From NCBI RefSeq assembly GCF_030247185.1, contig NC_080572.1:234299336-234363335 (forward strand): a stretch of DNA of 64,000 bases. Reading direction: 5' to 3'. Shown piece by piece: positions 28,955 through 39,992 of the stretch. This stretch comes from Malaya genurostris. Its lineage: Eukaryota; Arthropoda; Insecta; Diptera; Culicidae. Both the position numbers and the translations under genes were made by a program. The notes under the pieces were generated by a model, which was given only the letters and a program-made list of their open reading frames with translations, did no database searches and was not told where the DNA came from. Position 1 is the first letter of the stretch. Each line of letters starts with the position of its first letter.

Positions 28955-29640
28955 TATTTCATGAGCCCGTTCTACTAGAAAGTGGAACACCGGGCTGGTG
29001 GTTCGACGACGTTGTTTGTTGCTAGGTTTTTGTAAGGGTTGTACATATTTCCAATGACGCTTAGGACACACAACATTTGATTAGGGTTTCAGCAAAGCAG
29101 CGACACCGAAATGATATTGCGAAACGGTTCATACAATAGGTAAACATTGTCCAAGTAAAAGTGAGAAACGTGTCTATCAACATTGACGGTTGTATACTGA
29201 GCAGATAAAAGTGAGCTAGTTCACAATATTTCAAAAGTGGTATATTTTTAATATTGTATTTTAGTACTCAACTTGAGGTCTCATACAAAAAAACACCATA
29301 TTTGACTCTGTAATAGTATACAGTGATAAATCTACTAGGAATATCGAGAGAATTCGTATAGTATCGCTCTCAAGATGGCCTCCGTGGAGCAGAACGCTAC
29401 CAGGTACTTACCCTATAAATTTTTCGTTTTGCTTCTGGCCATAATCGCAGAAGGTTTTCGTGAACTTAGCAGTATTTTGTTCTAGTTTTTTTTTTCACTA
29501 AATAAGCTGTGCAAACTCACAACCTAAATAGGGTTAGTTATTATAGTTAGGAATGTTATGAAATTTCAATTGTACATAGTGACTAGCGAAACCCGAAATA
29601 TGAAAATAAATTGGAAACTCTTTTCGAATAAACGCCGTTC
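28955..29640 (+). other. fdl: fdl 3' untranslated region and poly(A) signals
   Basis: Directly follows the TGA at 28952-28954. AATAAA hexamers occur at 29605-29610 and 29627-29632, and the downstream sequence is T/G-rich. The UTR would be about 650-690 nt. No repeat element interrupts it. Confidence 0.55.
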
Positions 29641-30495
29641 GCTTTTGTATCAGCTCAGTTATGGAAAAATGTTAGCAAGTCGTTAGAAACCATTTGTAGG
29701 AATCAAACTAGCAGAGATTTATTCTTATGACTTAATGTGGAGCAACGGATGCCACGAAGCTTTCATAACATTTTTGTTAACTAGTAAAACGTAGAATATT
29801 ATTACATTGAATCTAACAAAGCGCCATATTTGGCATGCTCTCTCTATCTTTGTTAGCAGGTTGAAAAATCATCAAATACTGTGAAAATAATTCGATGTTT
29901 TATTGCTGCGATTGAAAGAAAGTGTGTCCTTGACAGTAAATGATTTTTGATTCTTCAGAGGGTCTAAGATTCAATTTATTTTCAGTATCTTTTCAGAAAA
30001 TTTTGGTTATGACTGCCTTCGATATTCTATTTCTGTCTGTTTATAGAGTTTTTATGTAATTTCATCGGTTTATTTATTTATTTATTTGGGAGCAGGGAAA
30101 AGCCCGCTTGAGCTGAAATTTACACTGAATAGACACAGTATTCCGACCTCCTTCTTTTCAATAAAGTGCGATGGTTTTCCAAAAAAAAAATGAAATCATT
30201 TCTAATGAAAAAGACTTCAACCACCCAGAATTAGAGAATGACAAATTATAACATTCACTTGAAAAAATGTACAGAATTTGACAATTTTTTGTATAATTTT
30301 CAACAGTTCAGCAATTAGTTTCCCAAATGGCGAATCATCTGTCAAAAAATACCGAACAGGTGTATTGACACTGGAAACATTACCGGATGAACATTTTCTT
30401 CGAGTTTCGCCTTCGGCTCATCAGTGCTTAAAGCAGTTCAAACTGAACTTTTTACCCAGCTATTATTACCGGTTCTGTTCCTGTCGGATTATTGC
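29641..30495. other. intergenic DNA, no gene
   Basis: Contains a short (TTTA)n run at about 30069-30088. Near 30405-30440 there is a fragment of the palindromic GTTCAA motif repeat. No coding exon is seen. Confidence 0.4.
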
Positions 30496-30499
30496 CATA

Positions 30500-30780
30500 C
30501 AAGGCTGGTAGAACCGTTTTGAACCGAGTTTATAGTTCAAAAATTCTTTATTTATTCTTCCAAATCTATTTCGTCCCACTCAAAGTAATCCCCAATGGCC
30601 CCAATACACTTGTGCCAACGTTTTTTTTTTCCGTATCCACGAAACAGTTATTAATGCCAATTTCCGAAGTAGCCTTCAATGCGCGTAGCGATTCACGTTT
30701 GATTCAAAACGGTTTCCTCGGAGCGGTCATATGAGTTTGCTGAATAGCCAGAAGTCACGCGGAGCTAAATTAGGCGAATA
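30500..30780 (-). pseudogene. C-terminal scrap of a mariner-type transposase
   Basis: On the minus strand near 30620-30570 a frame reads R-W-H-K-C-I-G-A-I-G-D-Y-F-E-W-D-E, typical of the C-terminus of DD34D mariner transposases. Degenerate L-N-A-type sequence precedes it. It is cut at 30780 by insertion of DD37E copy B at a TA. Confidence 0.5.
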
Positions 30781-30915
30781 AAGACTGTCCCTGAAAGTAT
30801 GGACGCACTTTGATTTCGCTGTAAATAATTCACAAGTGTAAGATATTCAAATTTTATTCCATATACTGATAATATTAGATTACAACAACAGAATATTATT
30901 CTCAACATTTGCTAC

Positions 30916-32154
30916 TTAGCCATTGTAGACTAGCTGGCGCACTTTTTTGCGAACGTTCCTCATTAAATTTCGTACAGACTTCTTGGTGACATGTTTTGAC
31001 ATTTTTTTCTAATCTTTTTCGAACTGTTGAATGGTTTCGGCTGCCGTGACATGTTTCCTAAGATGTGCCTTAGTTAATGCCCAAAATTCCTCAATTGGTC
31101 GAAGTTGTGGGCAATTTGGTGGATTCATGGCTTTTGGGACGAAAGTGACATTTTTGGTAGTATACCATTCTACCGTTGATTTCGAGTAGTGGCAAGAAGC
31201 AAGATCTGGCCAGAAGACAACAGGATCCTTGTGGCTTCGAGTCATGGATAGAAGTCGTTTTTGTAAACATTCCTTGATGTATAGGGTAACAGAGGTATTT
31301 TGGCCACTTCATATATTTTGGCCCACCTATCAAACTTTTTCGATTTCATCGGATTTTATCGATGTTAAGTAAATCATTTTGCATCAATTTGAAGCTAATC
31401 ACATTAAATTACCTATTGCGGAAGGGGTTTTTAAAGATATTACAACATTTGGTGGATATTTTTATAAAGTGGGCCAAAATAAAATCAATCCTAAAGTGGG
31501 CCAAAATACCTCTGTTACCCTATTTCGATGTTCATTGAAGCAGTGGTGATGAAGGGTTTCGAATTCTTACCGCAGATACAAATTGCTTGCCAGACCATAG
31601 CTTTCTTACCAAATTTTTCGACTTCAATCGATGTCTCGGACTGGTTTTAACACTTGCCCTTCTCGCACCGTATAATATTGTGCTCCCGGCAAGGATTTGT
31701 AATCGAGTTTCACGTAGGTTTCGTCGTCCATGATTATGCAGTTCAAGTTTCCAGCAAGAATCGTATTGTACAGCTTTCGAACCCTCGGCCTGATCGATGC
31801 TTCTTTTTTCGGACTAAGTTTTTGTTGTTTCTTCTTCTTATAGGTTCGAAGATTCAACGTTCTTTAGCACGAAGAACATTTGACTTCGAAGTGCCCACTT
31901 TTTTGGCCACATCCCGAACTGGAACCTCCTTCTTTTGCTCGAACGCCTTCAGTATACGTTTATCCAACTGAGGTTTAGCAGGGCCTTTTATTCGATTCGT
32001 TTTCAGTTTATCCTCAAAAGAATTTCCTGATTGCATTTCGCACGGCTTTTTCACTAACTCCTTCCAGTTTTGCTATCTTTCTCAGTGACAGTTCGCGTTC
32101 TGTGCACCATTTGTACACAATTTTGCGACGTTGTTCTGCTGAAAGTCCACGCAT
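30916..32154 (-). pseudogene. DD37E transposase (copy B), frameshifted and MITE-interrupted
   Basis: Start M-R-G-L-S-A-E-Q-R-R at 32154. Two HTH segments follow (L-R-K-I-A-K-L-E-G-V-S-E-K-A-V and V-R-D-V-A-K-K-V-G-T-S). The first catalytic Asp is in I-I-M-D-D-E-T-Y near 31725, the second in F-W-P-D-L-A-S-C-H-Y near 31210, and the Glu in L-R-P-I-E-E-F-W near 31100. The second Asp and Glu are 37 residues apart. Frame shifts occur near 32030, 31860 and 31630, and there is a stop near 31009. The MITE sits between the first and second Asp. The end matches copy A (R-Q-L-V-Y-N-G-stop, 30916). Removing the MITE leaves a nearly full-length but still broken gene. Confidence 0.82.
31284..31520. mobile_element. 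237-bp MITE nested in DD37E copy B
   Basis: Perfect terminal repeats GGGTAACAGAGGTATTTTGG with further inverted GGCCAAAAT copies inside. TA lies at 31282-31283 and 31521-31522. Copy A has the uninterrupted sequence at the equivalent place (about 2978-2990), which proves the boundaries. Non-coding. Confidence 0.9.
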
Positions 32155-32335
32155 TTCGAAACAAACTAATGAAAACGAATAAACAACTGCACAAGTGGTT
32201 AGAGAAGAGTGTGAACAACAGAACGCCGCCATAAAAATTGACAGATTTTGAACCATTGCGAAATGGCAGCGGTTTTTGGTTGCGTCCATAGTTTCTGGGA
32301 CAAATATTTTTAAACCTAATTCATCACCACAATGA

Positions 32336-32506
32336 CCTAATCAGCGGACTTCAGAAAGCGAACTTGATGTGTCAGCTGCCTTCGAACTTTTCCTAACTGG
32401 TCAATCGATGCCGTTACCATTGTCGCCCAGTTCCGTCCTGAGCGGTCACTCCACACATGCCATTCTGGAAGCAGCCAAGGATATACAGATTAATTGTAAT
32501 TGGTAA
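32336..32506 (+). other. unassigned coding-like open segment
   Basis: An open frame of 56 codons with non-repetitive, coding-like composition reads T-S-E-S-E-L-D-V-S-A-A-F-E-L-F, then P-L-P-L-S-P-S-S-V-L-S-G-H-S-T-H. It ends I-N-C-N-W-TAA at 32504-32506. It lacks a suitable start and directly follows the end of copy B. CAG at 32342-32344 could be an acceptor and G|GTAATT at 32502/32503 a donor. I do not recognise the protein. It could be an exon fragment of an unannotated gene, a retroelement scrap, or chance. Confidence 0.3.
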
Positions 32507-32861
32507 TTGCTTTTATTTGTCAAAGTCAAATACCTTAGAAAATTTAAATATTGAAACGGAGATTACACAGTAAGTTTAACTGTTTACAACACAATAAATC
32601 TCGCGCTCCAACTAGCGGTGTGTGCGGTCATTTTAGAAAGTACCGGGTACGAACCAAATTTTTTTTTAATTTTTGAAGGCATATTCATGTCTTTGTTATT
32701 TATCTTTGGCCAGACTTCTACCGCCTGCTAGAGTTCTTCACTTAGCGAGATGCCGCGCACTCTTTTTCTCTTAATTGCTGAAAATTTCAATCTAGAAATA
32801 TGTGAGAAACTGATGTAATCCAGGCATATAACTGAGATATGCACCTGGTGATTTAAATTTA

Positions 32862-33045
32862 TCTGAACCAGCGAAAGAAAAATCGGCATATTTCGTGGAC
32901 GGAAAAGGATGTCACGACCAAATTGCCAAAACGAGTGAAAATGAACCACACTAATGTCAAAAATGTAATCGGAAAGTTCTGCAAGACCCAGCCAGTCGTG
33001 AACGTGATAGTACATAGGGAAAAACCAAGTATACTATATATCAAT
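32862..33045 (+). pseudogene. DD37E transposase N-terminal scrap
   Basis: Nucleotide similarity to copy C around 9490-9625 is visible: GCGAAAGAAAA, GATGTCACG, AAATTGCCAAAACGAGTGAA, CACACTAATGTCAAAAATGT and GGAAAGTTC all align. It is frame-broken. It marks a further, older DD37E insertion. Confidence 0.6.
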
Positions 33046-33086
33046 ATGGATCACTCTTGCGATTCACGAGGGACATCACAGTAAAG

Positions 33087-33288
33087 CGTCCCGGGTTGGT
33101 GGTTCAATGCATAGGGCACTGGTCTTACAAACCAGTTGTCGTATGTTCGAGCCCCAACCTGGAAGGATTCGTAGTGTCAGTAGAATCGTAGCACAAGCCA
33201 TGCATTGGTTCTGTACACTCTGAATCGGCTGCGAAGTCTGTTGAAACAGAAGGTCAAATTCCACTACAGGAATGTAATACCAAGGCTT
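33087..33288 (+). mobile_element. tRNA-derived SINE, copy 1
   Basis: About 202 bp with a tRNA-like head: an A-box-like TGGTTCAATGCATAGGGC, then a 5-bp stem around a CTTACAA loop (Val-type UAC anticodon position), then a B-box-like TGTTCGAGCCC. Direct repeats ATCACAGTAAAG occur at 33075-33086 and 33289-33300, a 12-bp target duplication as made by retroposition. A second copy, on the minus strand, is at 61603-61810. Confidence 0.85.
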
Positions 33289-33300
33289 ATCACAGTAAAG

Positions 33301-34595
33301 TGCGGTGGCAAAATAGGTTACTAATACACTACAATTTTTTTAATGCTTACAGCTTTTCCAAGCAGTACAGTAAACCAAACAACTTCAAATATATGGAATA
33401 TTTCTCGGTATACACTGCACGAAAAAATAAGCTGTAAATTCGATTTAGAAGAGCAATCGGATACTAACACAAGAAAAGAGCACATTGTTTTGTGAAAATC
33501 CCTATTTATATAAATGTGTGTGAAATGTGCACGCAAAACTGAACAAATTAATCTTAATGCTAGTTCCAGAATTTTACCAACATTTCCGAATTATGTACTA
33601 CAATTTCTTGGTTTGCAAAATTAATTTATCTGTATTCATGTTTACTGTGATAATGATTACGGTTCCAGTGATATATACACACAATATCAGGTTGTTTACT
33701 GAATAAAGAAATGCTTTAAAACAAAATAATTTAGTATATAAATAAAACGTAACTTGTAATTCGCCTCAACGAGAGCTATCAATTGAAGTAAAAGTAATAA
33801 GTAATAACTTATTCTTATAATTACTGTATTGAACTTATCATACTATTTATTGAATTTTTTTTAAGAGCTTAACAAACTTTCTATTTGTCGAATTTTTGAA
33901 TGGTTCGTCTGTTGAGTGAAATTCAACTATTTTTTAGAAAACATATATCGAAATTTCAAATTTTGACTAAAAGTTTAAACTATTCACAAAACAGAACACA
34001 GCAAGGGGCAGATCACTTAGTATAGGAAGTTTTAATTCATAGACAATTTGTGAAAATGACCATTTTCTATAACATTCTAACTTTCTCTGACAGGAAAGAT
34101 AATGTGCAGTTACTTTAAATTCAATGTCATGAACGCAATGAAAAAAATATCGCAATCAAAGTAACTTGTAATACACCGTTCATTTCATTTTAATTTTGTT
34201 GATATGTTCTATATATCAGAAGTGATATGCCAACATTGCTCTCACAGGCTATAAGTTTCGTCTTTTCAGCACTATTCATAACATTCAAGGGCAAAGTTGA
34301 ATACTACTTTATATCTCTTGAAAGTGAAGACGATAGGTCTAAAAAGCATAGTTTTACATTATTTATAGGCGATATTTACTTTCGTCAGAAAAAACACACT
34401 TAAATATAAAAATGTTCACGCCTCGATGTGGGCATCATGCCCAATTATTTTTGACATTTCACTTCTGGGTGCATGCTAATCGCAAACTATTAAACATGAC
34501 TGAACTAATAGCCTTTTTCGTCATGAGATGGTGTTACTGTGATGTCTTTTTCGATTTGTGTTGGATTCGTTAAAGTGATCCATATCGATATATAA
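33301..34595. other. intergenic DNA, no gene recognised
   Basis: AT-rich. No convincing ORF, terminal repeat or splice-consistent exon was found. Confidence 0.4.
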
Positions 34596-34599
34596 TATA

Positions 34600-34875
34600 T
34601 TTGGAAAAACCCATCGTCGTCGACACGGGGTTTGGTCAAGCATCGAAATGTTTCAACGAATCCAAGCTCGGAACTCTCTAAAAACTTACTAGAAATAGAA
34701 GGGCCGAAAAAGCTTCTTGCGCAGCATGCTCCGGCCAAAACAAGAAAGCGAAAACTTTTTCTGGATTCAGAAGAACAAAGACAAATGCATTGGTTTGACC
34801 AAAAAGTGTTGGTCTGGCAAGCGGCTTGCATCAGTGGTTTGCGGTCGACGATTCTGTATGCAAGCAAAACAAAAA
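34600..34875 (+). pseudogene. DD37E transposase scrap, internally deleted
   Basis: Matches copy C in pieces: GGAAAAACCCATCGTCGTCGA (compare 9703), then CCGAAAAAGCTTCTTGCGCAG, GGCCAAAACAAGAAAGCGAAA, and after a deletion AAAAAGTGTTGGTCTGGCAA with GTGGTTTGCGGTCGACGATT. Both ends are missing. Confidence 0.65.
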
Positions 34876-35141
34876 CATAATACACAGTTCAAATCAAATC
34901 GAATTGCACTGTGGGAAGCAATAGTGTGCAACTGCTCTGATTTGACAGAACGTTCGACGTCTGTAAATGACAACACTAACATCTGATTAATTTTTTTTTC
35001 GACCCCGCCGGTTGCGACGCCATCATGATGAAATGATAAACAATCAGTAATGCTATTGTTTTACGGTTTACCTTGTTTACTGAACGAGAATTAGAGATTG
35101 TTGGAACGATTCTCTCACAATAACTTTTTCGATTTATCTAA

Positions 35142-35413
35142 TGTCGTTTTCGTTTTTAAACTGCACTACACCGGTGGAGTGCTACACCATGGCATGAATA
35201 AACGAACAAAAATGATGAAAACATAAACAGTAACCATTGACTACAATAAACGATTCCATTGCACAGAGCTACACCAAACTTTTGATGAGTGCTACACTAG
35301 TGGTATCGGTGCAGAAAAAGTGTAGCACTGGTGTAGTGCAATTGGTAAAAACGAACGGTTTCAGTGCACCTTTCGCTACACCGGTGTAGTGCAATTTAAA
35401 AACGAAAACGACA
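35142..35413. mobile_element. 272-bp MITE with TAA target duplication (Harbinger-like)
   Basis: The terminal repeat TGTCGTTTTCGTTTTTAAAC continues about 15 bp further and is mirrored at 35379-35413. TAA lies at 35139-35141 and 35414-35416. A 3-bp TWA-type duplication is typical of PIF/Harbinger. Internal GTGTAGCACTGG / CCAGTGCTACAC-like sub-repeats are present. Non-coding. Confidence 0.75.
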
Positions 35414-35416
35414 TAA

Positions 35417-36605
35417 AATATTGCAGTTAGTGTTTTGGGACATCAAGTGGAAGTTATTACATACAAACCAATTCGTACCCTTTAACTACTAGCTCAGAAG
35501 GCGATAGCACCCAGTCGACGCCGTTTTATTGATAAAATGTCATCATAGACATATACATTGACACGAGGAAGCATAAAATAGGAATTTGTGAGTACTTGGT
35601 TATCTCATCGTTTGACGACCAATTACGAAAAGGGCAGCTGTTAATCGAATTGATTTTCGATTTCAATTTGTCTTTCTGTACACTCATGCAAAAGAATCAC
35701 AATTATCATGTTCTGCGGCGGATAAAATTGTTCGTAGGATTAAGATGTTTAAAAAAACTACAAGGATCAGCCCCATGGGGTTGTTCGAGCCATTGATGTG
35801 GAACATGGCAACCAAAATTTCTAATGATCTACAATCAAACAGTTCAATCAATCATCACACTTTTGAATCCGCAATTGCACGAGAGTCTGCTTAGATTGAT
35901 CTTGATTAGGAACCAACACCGAACATTGATTGTTTTATAGCCGACGAAATTACACCAATATACCAAATGTATGCAATTATATCTTTGACCATACTTGCGA
36001 TACGATTTTGATTTTTAAGCTTCTTTTCGCCAAGCTTGTGTTCAAGTTTTGCTTGCAAGCAGTTATTTTTATAGCGTATAGGTTTTTAAAAGTTTCTCTA
36101 CCATTCTGCGATTCCGGTTGAAGCGATAAACTTTTTCTCATTATATATCGTATTCATGTTATATAAATTAGAAAATAATCTTATGCACTCCAAATTTACC
36201 CTGGGGCAGTTGTCAATTTCTTAGGCGAAACTACATAACATGGAATTTCATTCGAGCTTGCATGACAGAAGATCAGAGCATACCAATTAAAGCTTGAAAT
36301 CGTTTTATGGCACTTTTTGTCTTGCTGTCTAGCAACAACCTACCTCTAGCATGCTACTCCCCAGTAAATTCGAACATCGGACGCATCGTGCACGAAAGCT
36401 TTTGATTGCGTTTCGAGCTTACATAGTGTATCGGTAGAACAAAAGAGTGAAGATATACCAAAGCAGAGAGCGAATATCCAATACTCAGGTGATGAGATAT
36501 ATCGGGGTTGGATTTCCAACCTCAAACATAGGGCCAGAGTTTTTCTGGCCCTAAGAGGCGAATGACCTAAAGGTTAAAGCCTCCATGATCGAGACAAAAG
36601 AATGT
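35417..36605. other. intergenic DNA, no gene recognised
   Basis: No domain or exon is seen. Short ORFs here have no recognisable similarity. Confidence 0.4.
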
Positions 36606-36609
36606 TTAA

Positions 36610-37780
36610 CCGTTGTGCACTCGAAAAAAAAAAACACCTTTAACCACCCGAATGGGTACCCGGGTACCCATTTTTTTAAATCGCTGTAAGTTGAGCATTT
36701 TTCAACCGATTGAAGTAATTTTAGCACTGTTGGATTCAGGAACTTAAGCTCTTTGGGATTGGTACCCATAAAGATGGACATGGTGCTCCTGGTTCCCAGG
36801 AACCCGGATATCCTAAATGAGTTCCGACATCGAGGCATTTATACACGGATTTCACGTATTTTTGTAATCTTATCTAAGAATTGCTATATGAAATCAAGTG
36901 CTATGCTGAGTTGTTATGTTTATATATTTCAGGGGGCATCCGTTATGTACGTAACATAAAATTTTGAATTTTTCTACCACTCCTTTCCCCCTTTGTCGAG
37001 CATTTCTCAATCTTTTCACCATGTATTGTCACGTATTTTTGAAACCTCTCCCCCCTAAACGCGTGACGTACTTTATGTATGTTCCCTTATATACTTCACT
37101 TTCTTATCTTCAGTTTGAAAATTATTATGTACTTCAGGCCTATTGCGAGGAGCACGCAATACAATTTTTAATTCTGGCAACAAACATTTCGAAACATCAC
37201 GAAGTTACTTCCCAAACAGTTTCGTTCTCATTTATATTTCCTTTTTTTCGTTCTATGAGAGTAAGTCCAGAATAGGCCAACTACCCTTTAGATGACGTCA
37301 TTTTTCTACAAAAGGTTCATTTTGGTACGGCCTTTCTCAAATAGCTGGTTTGGAAAAGTTTCAAATTAGTAAATGACATTTATGGTGGAAAACACAAGTG
37401 TCGGAACATTCTACGGAAATCCGGATTAACGGGAACCAGAAGAACCTACTACAGCAATATACACGGCCATCGAAAAGTGGATTAATTTCTGAATTTACCC
37501 GTACTGAAAAAATTCAAATCGGATGGAATTTGCCTTAGTTACAAGCATTTTTATTTGTGGGTACCCGGGTACCCATTCGGGTGTTTACGTAATAAAAAAA
37601 ATTTGAGCCCCCCCATTCGACCCCCCTTACTGTAAAATGAAAAGTCAAAGCATGAGAAGTTATGGTCCAACTAGTTCTTGGAATTGACCGAATTGCAGAA
37701 TCTTAGTTTAAACCTAACTCAGAAATTTCTTATTTTGAAATTCGAAAAGGTACCCGGGTACCCATTCGAGTGCATAAGGG
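36610..37780. mobile_element. 1171-bp piggyBac-like non-autonomous element
   Basis: Ends CCGTTGTGCACTCG and CGAGTGCATAAGGG are inverted repeats, each flanked by TTAA (36606-36609, 37781-37784), the piggyBac target. Near the left end, at 37559 and near the right end there is the palindrome GGGTACCCGGGTACCC within AATGGGT...ACCCATT. No transposase is present. A smaller MITE appears nested at 36929-37088. Confidence 0.75.
36929..37088. mobile_element. small MITE nested in the piggyBac-like element
   Basis: AGGGGGCATCCGTTATGTAC on the left is loosely mirrored by a GTACTTTATGTATGTTCCCT right end. CCCCCTTT/CCCCCCTAA tracts lie inside. Target duplication was not established. Confidence 0.45.
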
Positions 37781-37784
37781 TTAA

Positions 37785-39400
37785 CACTCTTGCACACCCT
37801 ATCGGGGAGACGTCGGCTCCAAAATGCCTTGTTTGATATTCCTTCGCTCTGTTTCTCTAGCGATACATAATGTAAACATAAAGCTTTTTTAGGTCGACGC
37901 GATTGATGCAAATGGTGCAGAATTGTCCGATGGCGGGCCGATCGAAGCGCTACAATCGGCCCTATATCGTGCTCAATCGGTCCGATAATCGGCCCGATGA
38001 TCGGGCCGATGCGGGTCGACAACATCCACCGGGTCGTAGGACTGAAACGTTAGCTATAATTTTGCTTCTATTTATAGATTCGCGTGCTTCCAACAGCTTC
38101 GCTTTTGCATCGATTGACCAATCAGAGCGATGCTTTCCCTTTGATATATCGCTTACTCCGTCAAAACTGTCGTCTATGGCAGGGAAATCCGATATGCCAG
38201 AGATTTTTAGCAGACAAAATAGGACACAGCTATCTACTAATCAAAATTTCAATCATTTATTATTGAAAATACGGGGCTTGATATATTCCAATCGAATCTT
38301 AGAAATATTTCCAATCAAATAATGAAATAATAATAATAATTGATACAAAATATACTTAGCTGTAAGTGTTTAAAACCTGACCATATTTCTACGTGTATTT
38401 TTTCTTGAGTTTCTGATTTGCACCTTTATATAGAAAATGAAGATGTGTTCCACATAAAAAAAATAAGAATTTTATGTTTGGAAGGGGGTTGAAAAGATAC
38501 AAAAAAATTGCTAAGGACTTTTGTGAATGTTCAAATTGAACTGCTCAATGCAAAGCTCGGCAGTTCAATTTGAACTGCTATGCACTGATGAGTCTAAGAC
38601 GAAACGTAAACAACAACATAAAAATTAAGACGAATTGATAGCACATATGTTTAGTTCTTACTCAAGCCCCATTCTTAGTGCAAGTGTCGGAGTAGCCAAA
38701 GAATCTCGATTACTCGAAAAAGATTTTTTTTCGATAAAGCAACTTTTTGGGCGTTTGCTCGAATGAAGCGTGTCTGGTTTAGAAATCAAATAGATGTCAA
38801 ACATCCGTTCAAAGATGAGTGTATTTGAGGGTGCTTCTCAGAACAGGATTTTGGTTGCTTAATGATTTGCACGAAGAATTAAAACGCTCTGAATGTCTAG
38901 CCTGTTAACAGAAATCGGGCTTTTCTAAAGGACAAAGAGCCAAAATATAAAAGCCACATCTGCCATCTCTACTTTGGATTGGCTCTAGCAATTTTCCGAC
39001 GCTAACCCTACCGGTCATCTGGATCATGGTAAAAAGCAAACATGTCGAAAAATAATTTATCAGCTATCTCGCAAAAACTTGAAAATTTGAAGCTGTTTTC
39101 TCAGTAAATTCGAAAGACTTGGCGTTGTTTTCCTTGTTGAAATATCAATTATTTTAATCATTCGTTACTAATAACGTTATCTATTTTGTGCGATGTATAT
39201 AACACTGGTAAACCTGTACTAAATGGAATAAGAATCATGACTATTCGACTAATATCAAAGCGGTATGATGAGGACTGAAATCAATAAATTGTTTGAATTA
39301 TTTACTACTCATTGTATTTAAAAAAGCAAAGAACAATGCTTAGATACTCGTAGATTCTACAAACATTCAGTCACATAAAAATAGCATCAATAGCTTCTAA
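37785..39400. other. intergenic DNA with two palindromic patches
   Basis: At about 37925-38030 the motif ATCGGCCCGAT and its complement recur several times, a GC-rich patch. At 38525-38600 CAGTTCAATTTGAACTG-type palindromes are followed by GCACTGATGAGTCTAAGACG, the same motif repeat as at 23520. No gene. Confidence 0.45.
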
Positions 39401-39559
39401 TTCCAAATCCGGATCGCATTATAACTAAGAATAGCGAAACTTCCTCTTAGCGAAAGCCACGTGTCACTTGGAAGGGCTCCACACATCTCATCGATCGATA
39501 GCCCTTAATAATTAATAAGAGATTCCCGTACGTAACGCAAAACTGAACGAGCTGCATTA

Positions 39560-39992
39560 CCGCCCACAATGGAAATGATTCCACGGTATCAGAACGGCTA
39601 CGATTGCTTGAAGATGCTCGTGAAAAGTGACTATCATATTAGGTATAGGAAAATAATCACATAACATTCCGCCACATTGCATTGAGTAGGTGGACTGATT
39701 CGGTCCGTTCATGATTTAATTGTTAGGTTTTCCACGATCACATATTTACTGTGTTTTGCAGCTTGCAAAAGCGGCCTCACTTGTTAGTAGGTGCTACAAA
39801 CACATGTAGTTTTGAAGGTTGGTAATGATTGATTTTACCCTACGCATTTTAGCTAGTTATGGCTTTTTTTTTATAAACTCATGCATTATAGTCGAGAAAT
39901 CCGAAGCCAGTAGTAAACATTTCCTAGCTGATATGTTTCAGTATTATTCCGGACTTGCAATTGGAATCGGGATTGCTGAACAGTAGGGCAAG
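39560..39992 (+). promoter_or_regulatory. region immediately upstream of the NRF-6-like gene
   Basis: Less AT-rich patches at 39440-39645 precede the signal-peptide exon. A 25-codon open frame from ATG 39569 (M-E-M-I-P-R-Y-Q-N-G-Y-D-C) ends at a donor-like TTAG|GTATAG near 39643. Spliced to an acceptor near 39979 it would not stay in frame with the main start, so if transcribed it would be an upstream ORF. Promoter elements cannot be pinned down. Confidence 0.25.

Larger units (their letters stand above)
30781..32305 (-). mobile_element. DD37E transposon, first lineage (copy B), with internal MITE
   Basis: The AAGACTGTCCCTGAAAGTAT end starts at 30781 after TA 30779-30780. The other end (TGCGTCCATAGTTTCTGGGA) decays at about 32300-32305. 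Orientation is opposite to copy A, and it retains the transposase regions missing there. A 237-bp MITE lies at 31284-31520. It inserted into an older transposase scrap at 30500-30780. Confidence 0.87.

Noticed and set aside
26861..29071. Antisense and alternate-frame ORFs over the fdl exons
   Set aside because: Shadows of the GH20 coding frames; the sense frames carry the catalytic motifs and consistent splice phases.
33087..33288. Functional tRNA-Val gene
   Set aside because: A non-tRNA tail and 12-bp target repeats show it to be a SINE.
36551..37275. ORFs inside the piggyBac-like element as a transposase
   Set aside because: Short, on different strands, and without the piggyBac catalytic Asp motifs.
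37714..38025. ORF with repeated I-G-P-I segments
   Set aside because: Produced by the repeated ATCGGCCCGAT motif, and it overlaps the piggyBac-like element end.
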